Of a DNA stretch of 13,010 nt, positions 9,901 to 13,010 are shown piece after piece; the first letter of the stretch is position 1; each line of letters starts with the position of its first letter. The notes under the pieces are model-generated. The model did no database searches. It was not told where the DNA came from and worked only from the letters and a program-made list of their open reading frames with translations. The DNA comes from Phoronis pallida (Eukaryota > Phoronida > Phoronidae): the NCBI GenBank assembly GCA_028565715.1, contig JAOXYC010178135.1, positions 1-13,010 on the forward strand. Direction: 5' to 3'. Made by a program: the position numbers and the translations under genes.

Positions 9901-12900
9901 CACTAAGGTATGTGACTAGAATATTGGACAGACTTTACATCATTGAAAAATAACAAGAAAGTTATTGCAACAAAAAAAACTTATTATGACATTTACATGT
10001 AAATACAACAAATGAATGGTGTGGATTATCCTTGACACCATGTTGAGTGTATAACCATTAAAAATGTTTAGTTGTGTGTAACTTTTAAATTGATACATTT
10101 TTCAACAGGACAAGAAAGTTAAAGTTGCTAAGAAAAGAACCTTACAGGTAAATTGAAGATTGTAGTGTAGTTGTAGTTGGTTGGTTGTAATACAGAGGCT
10201 ATTATTTGTCGTATAGTTTGCCTGCAGATAATTCTGAATCTGATCAGGTAACCATTTTTGATCACATCACATGACCTCAAAAAGAAAATTTAGGTCACGT
10301 GGTATGATCAAAAAATGGTTATTTGACCATATTCATAATTGTGTGCAATTGTTGTGTAGTATTATCTGAGAATAAAAACTGGGTTTTTTTTAATTGTTTA
10401 CTAATATATTTGCATCAGGACCATAATGTTAATCTAACGGCTTGAATAATTAAAATTCAGTTGAAGTCCATCTCAGTAATACTTTTCTCTTTTCAAGACC
10501 AATCCAGCTGTTGTAAGAAGTAGACAAAACCTCTTTGAGAAGCTTGGTATCAACATGGATGGTAATGAACTGGTTTTATTGTTGGACAAATTATAATTTG
10601 AAGTGTTGGACTGTCCCTGGCAATGCCAACACATCTGTGTATTTGACTAGAAATTGCCTTGTTTCACGCAAATCTTAGGAAGTCTTTGATTTTTAATTAC
10701 TAAAATTCTCACATTGCCGGAAGACGAAGATGTGTCCTCTAGCAAAAATTAACAAGCGAGTCCGCTACCTTATTATTAGTTTCCCAACTTGACCGTCTAC
10801 CTATAACTAAATGAATAGTTGTTACCATCATTATATACCACTGAATGTTTTGATAGCATATTATATGTTGGATCACTGGCATAATAATGTAGAAAAATTC
10901 AGAATTTTGTGTATGATATTTTAAAAGTACACATGGTTTATCAGTTGACATGTACACCACTTTCAACACAATTATACAAATAAAGTCAACATTCTAAATG
11001 CTTCAGTTTCAGATAATGAAGATGATGTCCCTGAACCCAAAAAGTTTGCAACACTTGAAGCCTGGCCCCCACAGGAGACTGGTAAGAGCTTTAACTCTTG
11101 ATTTAAAGATAATTTGGAAACTAGATATGTAACGATTCCTTTGAAACAAAGCTCAGTTAAATTCAGCAATGGAATTGCACACATTTGATCCCAAGGTATG
11201 ACACTTAGTTTATATAATGTGACATGACATATACTTAGCAAACCTGAGAATGGACCATACATGTATATGAAATATCTTGTTTTAAAAATGTATATGTCAG
11301 TACTATCATCATGACTTTTTTCACATGAACAGAAATTTACAAGATCAAATTAATTTTTGCCCTGATCATGGTTAAAGCGAGATATAAAGATGAAGCATAA
11401 GTAGTTTTATTTGGTGATTTCATTAATGGTATAAAACATTAAGATATTGTAATGCATTGTCCAGTTCTCAACTTTTTTTACAGACAAACAAATCCTTAAA
11501 AAAAGGCCATGTTCTCAAATGACAGAAGAGGAAACATCAGATGTTGGTAAGTAAGGGTGAATTGATTTTTTTCAATCAGTTAAAATGCGAAGTCATTAGG
11601 AGGATCCTTGGTGAATTGTTTGGAATCTGTACTTCAACAAACAAATTAATAAAAATCAACAAAATTTTAAAAGTTCCAAAAGGCTTCTGAATAAAAAATC
11701 TGAATGATAGGTTGTTTTCTTCTTGAGTAATTATAATTCTAATCTCTGGACTCCCCAGTAAATTTGTTCCCCGACGTTGCGGACACGTGTGTGTCCTTTG
11801 ACTAGGGTTTGCGTAGTGACCAATGCGGGAATCGTGGATGACGTCACTGCTGACCGGGCCATATATATATATATTGTTTTCTTCTTCAGTATTTTTAAAA
11901 ATGAAATACTATACCTAATAATGTGATGCATGTTACCTGCTTCGAAACGAAATTTACTGCAGTTTGTGTTAGTGATCAACTAAGAAATTTGCTGCATTTA
12001 TTTTTCAGCAAATTTTGATTGTCCCATATGTGACAAGAGTCTTGAAACTGGAGAAGAACTACTGAACCACATGAAAATTCATGCTCCTAAGAAAAAAAAG
12101 GTAAGTTAATTTCTCAATGTCTTTTTTAAAGATACAAGTAACTATCATGCTACTAAAAATAGTTATCTAAATAACAATTATTTTTGATCAAATATGAGAT
12201 GTGACAGGCTTGCATTGAGCGAAACATATTGGAAAGACGTTTCTTAAATAATTTCAAGAGTTGTTACCAAACAAAAAGCAGTTAAATATATTGGTTGCTA
12301 CACTTTAAGAAACACTTTTTGCAGTTGCCTTGTTTTATATTGGAGTTTTGAAATAATTCCTGTAGTTATACATCATGATTTTTTTACAGAAAAAGAGTAT
12401 CGCTGTGGACTCTGCCAGGATGTGTTTTTCAAGCCAGAAGACATCAGTAGGCATTTCCAGAAACACCACAGCTCAGATTCTTCTGTCTCTTCAGGTAATC
12501 AGTTTGAGGCTTAAAATCTTATATGACAGATATTACTAATTAACTCATTTCAGAGACACATGCAATTATGACTGGTTGTTTTTGATGGTGGTCTTTGTTT
12601 TTTCTAATATCTCTAAAGATCCCTGCAAATTAAAAAAATGAGGATAAATTGACAGTGTCCTATGATTATTGAAACAAACCAATTTTATTCACAGCTAAAC
12701 AGGCAACAGTATACAGAACACCAAAACAGGCAACAGTAAACAGTACACCAACCAAGGGTAAGACACACTTAATACTGCCTTGATATGTTTAACTGCAGTT
12801 AATTCACCTAAAAATATCTGAAATTGTGATCACAAGTTTTTGTTTTGACTTTGATTTGCTAACTCGTTAAAACTGAAATCCTTTCCAATATTGCCGAGAG

Positions 12901-13010
12901 ATAATTGCAACTGATGCTCGTGTTTACTTAAAAGTAATTTTTTGCAGATGTTTTTAAGAAAGCAAAAATTAACACCTAGATATATCCATTTTCATTCACA
13001 GATAAACCAT
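6983..13010 (+). CDS. Tudor-like/C2H2 zinc-finger protein, 5' part (11 exons traced, continues past window)
   Basis: Probable nuclear DNA- or chromatin-binding protein of unknown name. Exons are 6983-7028, 8152-8337, 8571-8617, 9848-9907, 10109-10147, 10498-10561, 11013-11081, 11484-11546, 12009-12100, 12398-12494 (alternative start 12390) and 12695-12757, with a twelfth probably opening at 13002. The start is supported by an in-frame TGA at 6977-6979 and a good context (G at -3 and +4). About 275 residues are seen: a Tudor/SH3-like segment (17-77), a Lys-rich linker (about 90-130, PPKKPQK, KKVKVAKKR), a DNEDDVPEPKK acidic patch and EAWPPQE motif, zinc fingers at 196-216 and 225-245, and a TP-rich repeat. 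Small exons and consistent phases argue for a real host-type gene. Proteins with this N-terminal module often carry a BEN domain further on; that is a guess here, since the C terminus is missing. Confidence 0.8.
7029..8151 (+). other. intron 1 of the zinc-finger gene (1123 bp)
   Basis: Bounded by gtgagt and tcctttttcag. It holds a perfect 16-bp palindrome made of two TAGGCCTA units (7433-7448) and an A16 run (7495-7510). Otherwise it is AT-rich with no gene or RNA recognised. Confidence 0.65.
7433..7448. repeat. TAGGCCTA tandem palindrome
   Basis: Two adjacent copies of TAGGCCTA form a perfect 16-bp palindrome. I recall such runs as common low-complexity DNA in several marine invertebrate genomes. 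Confidence 0.6.
8152..8337 (+). CDS. exon 2 of the zinc-finger gene: Tudor/SH3-like module
   Basis: Strong acceptor (tcctttttcag) and donor (TCAG|gtaatt). It encodes SMYFLVRFSEDEICDVKKLA and on to residue 77. YFLVRF is followed by VQIGDTVLAKY and YPAMIL, the pattern of a small beta-barrel in which GDxVxAKY and YPAxIL form successive strands. Aromatic and acidic residues are placed as in methyl-lysine readers, but I cannot confirm an aromatic cage. The preceding exon is only 46 coding bases and gives MDKRKVKAAAFFDEG. Confidence 0.75.
8571..8617 (+). CDS. exon 3 of the zinc-finger gene (47 nt)
   Basis: Acceptor cttgttacag, donor AAAG|gtgccc (weak after +3). It restores phase 0 and encodes ENKTALSKQMRELNAK, a short amphipathic helix that would close the Tudor-like module. 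The next intron is 1230 bp and contains the pearl-like element. Confidence 0.7.
8859..8882. repeat. 24-nt imperfect palindrome (terminal hairpin)
   Basis: TATGCGTCCAC and GTGGTCGCATA pair across a TT centre with one mismatch. The left stem's ATGCGTCCAC (8860-8869) is inversely repeated exactly at 9463-9472. Confidence 0.8.
8895..8923. repeat. degenerate tetranucleotide microsatellite (TCCG/TCTG)
   Basis: TGTCCGTTGGTCGGTCCGTC continues as CGTCTGTCC. On the other strand this is an ACGG/ACAG run directly beside the core repeats, the position of the microsatellite in pearl elements. Confidence 0.75.
8929..9411. repeat. tandem core repeats of about 157 bp, 3.2 copies
   Basis: Units start at 8929, 9086, 9242 and 9383 with the anchor TGCTTGTTCGCACTTTTTCT. 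Spacings are 157, 156 and 141 bp; the third unit lacks 15 bp (GGCACACATGTACCT). Copies share AACGGATTT, CTTGGCACACATGTACCTTG and TTTTCGGGTCGTCAC. The GC content is well above the surrounding intron. The fourth copy is only about 29 bp. Confidence 0.92.
9754..9812. repeat. long hairpin upstream of the exon 4 acceptor
   Basis: The arm at 9754-9778 pairs with 9785-9812 around a 6-nt loop. It is complementary throughout apart from one mismatch and three inserted bases in the right arm. It ends 36 bp before exon 4 at 9848. It may be a decayed foldback element. Confidence 0.8.
9848..10147 (+). CDS. exons 4 and 5 of the zinc-finger gene: Lys-rich linker
   Basis: Exon 4 is 9848-9907 (60 nt, VKAKALPPKKPQKMQEKSTK) and exon 5 is 10109-10147 (39 nt, DKKVKVAKKRTLQ). 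Both are phase 0 at both ends, so either could be skipped without shifting the frame. The intron between them is 201 bp. The basic clusters are candidate nuclear localisation signals or a nucleic-acid-binding tail. Confidence 0.7.
10225..10368. mobile_element. MITE-like foldback, 144 bp
   Basis: It starts CAGATAAT and ends ATTATCTG, exact inverse ends. The inner arms (AACCATTTTTGATCAC...CATGACCT on the left, AGGTCACG...TGATCAAAAAATGGTT on the right) pair with few mismatches around a loop of about 14 nt. The right arm carries about 23 extra bases near its end. It lies in intron 5 of the zinc-finger gene. No clear target-site duplication is visible, so the outer edges are provisional. Confidence 0.65.
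10498..11546 (+). CDS. exons 6 to 8 of the zinc-finger gene: linker
   Basis: Exon 6 (10498-10561) gives TNPAVVRSRQNLFEKLGINM, exon 7 (11013-11081) gives DNEDDVPEPKKFATLEAWPP, and exon 8 (11484-11546) gives DKQILKKRPCSQMTEEETSD. Exon 7 begins after tttcagtttcag; using the second AG keeps the frame, while the first adds two codons. All three junctions carry a single G, so the new codon at each joins as GAT, GAC or GCA. No domain is recognised; the stretch is predicted disordered from composition. Confidence 0.68.
11745..11861. promoter_or_regulatory. GC/CpG-rich block with CRE and E-box inside intron 8
   Basis: An abrupt GC- and CpG-rich patch in an AT-rich intron, ending in an (AT)n run at 11862-11874. 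It contains a perfect cAMP-response element TGACGTCA (11839-11846) and a CACGTG E-box (11784-11789) inside a GGACACGTGTGTGTCC hairpin (11781-11796). It may be an internal enhancer or promoter, or an inserted mobile sequence. The minus-strand open frame through it looks accidental. Confidence 0.4.
12009..12100 (+). CDS. exon 9 of the zinc-finger gene: first C2H2 finger
   Basis: It encodes ANFDCPICDKSLETGEELLN then HMKIHAPKKKK, an exact CX2CX12HX3H finger (Cys 196, 199; His 212, 216) with the hydrophobic Phe and Leu in place. It ends in an A8 run followed by G|gtaagt, leaving phase 0, which does not suit the obvious acceptor of the next exon. Confidence 0.85.
12390..12494 (+). CDS. exon 10 of the zinc-finger gene: second C2H2 finger
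   Basis: YRCGLCQDVFFKPEDISRHF then QKHH is an exact CX2CX12HX3H finger (Cys 225, 228; His 241, 245), followed by a Ser-rich tail and a TCAG|gtaatc donor. The best-looking acceptor (tttttacag, exon from 12390) would put the finger out of frame with exon 9. An AG at 12396-12397 (exon from 12398, TAT CGC TGT) restores it. The finger is clearly real; the exact 5' edge is uncertain. Confidence 0.8.
12695..12757 (+). CDS. exon 11 of the zinc-finger gene: KQATV..TP repeat
   Basis: Acceptor ttattcacag, donor AAGG|gtaaga. It encodes AKQATVYRTPKQATVNSTPT then K. The exon is almost entirely a tandem 27-nt duplication, a Thr/Lys-rich, probably disordered stretch. Confidence 0.7.
12697..12750 (+). repeat. 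27-nt in-frame tandem duplication inside exon 11
   Basis: Positions 12697-12723 and 12724-12750 match at 25 of 27 bases. The copies encode KQATVYRTP and KQATVNSTP. The unit length is a multiple of three and stays within the exon, so it adds a peptide repeat without frame damage. Confidence 0.85.
12948..12979 (+). other. possible alternative 3'-terminal coding exon
   Basis: A fair acceptor (ttttttgcag, ending 12947) opens a frame compatible with the G carried from exon 11: DVFKKAKINT then TAG at 12977-12979. Skipping it to the ttcattcacag acceptor at 13001 would instead continue as DKP and out of the window. If used, it would end the protein at about 286 residues. No poly(A) signal is visible before the window ends. 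Confidence 0.3.
13002..13010 (+). CDS. start of exon 12 of the zinc-finger gene (cut by window)
   Basis: The acceptor ttcattcacag is followed by ATAAACCAT. With the carried G this reads GAT AAA CCA (DKP), the same G|A junction style as several earlier exons. Only nine bases are visible. Confidence 0.45.

Noticed and set aside
11731-11979. 82-codon minus-strand open frame in intron 8
   Set aside because: It crosses the (AT)n run and the CpG-rich block, starts in AT-rich sequence, and shows no domain.

Overview
This is eukaryotic, animal-type DNA: AT-rich, with short spliceosomal introns (GT-AG, mostly 0.3 to 1.2 kb), small exons in consistent phase, C2H2 zinc fingers, and an animal-style CACTA/EnSpm (tnp2-like) transposase. 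A pearl-like/Helitron-derived element with about 157-bp core repeats and a TAGGCCTA palindrome suggest a marine invertebrate, possibly a mollusc. I cannot fix the species from sequence alone.

Layout. Positions 1-313 are less AT-rich, with nested inverted repeats. They lead into a small candidate first coding exon (+, 314-420 or slightly longer) whose gene I cannot follow further. Positions 765-1210 hold a minisatellite: 52-bp units, each with a perfect 16-bp palindrome, followed by a related 40/52-bp array. Positions 1241-2039 show no gene. On the minus strand, 6651 down to 2401 holds an apparently intact four-exon gene for an 835-residue transposase. All splice phases agree and the expected motifs are present (N-terminal Cys cluster, TDG, DAPA, CxxC, DYMH, DUF4218-like NVHxLLHL). 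Candidate poly(A) signals lie at 2108-2040.

From 6983 to the end of the window runs a plus-strand gene, head-to-head with the transposase across a gap of only 331 bp. I trace 11 coding exons, about 275 residues, and the gene continues past the window. The product has an N-terminal Tudor/SH3-like module, a long Lys-rich linker and two canonical C2H2 zinc fingers. This suggests a nuclear chromatin or DNA-binding protein, but I do not recognise a named gene. Its introns carry small repeats: a pearl/Helentron-like element (8859-9472), a strong hairpin beside an acceptor (9754-9812), a MITE-like foldback (10225-10368) and a GC/CpG-rich block with a perfect CRE and a CACGTG E-box (about 11745-11861).

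How the parts relate. The main question is whether the divergent pair is (a) a host zinc-finger gene beside a mobile or domesticated transposase sharing its promoter, or (b) two genes of one large mobile element. No terminal inverted repeats were found to settle it. There is also an unresolved splice/frame choice between the two zinc-finger exons, and a possible short alternative 3' exon near the right edge.
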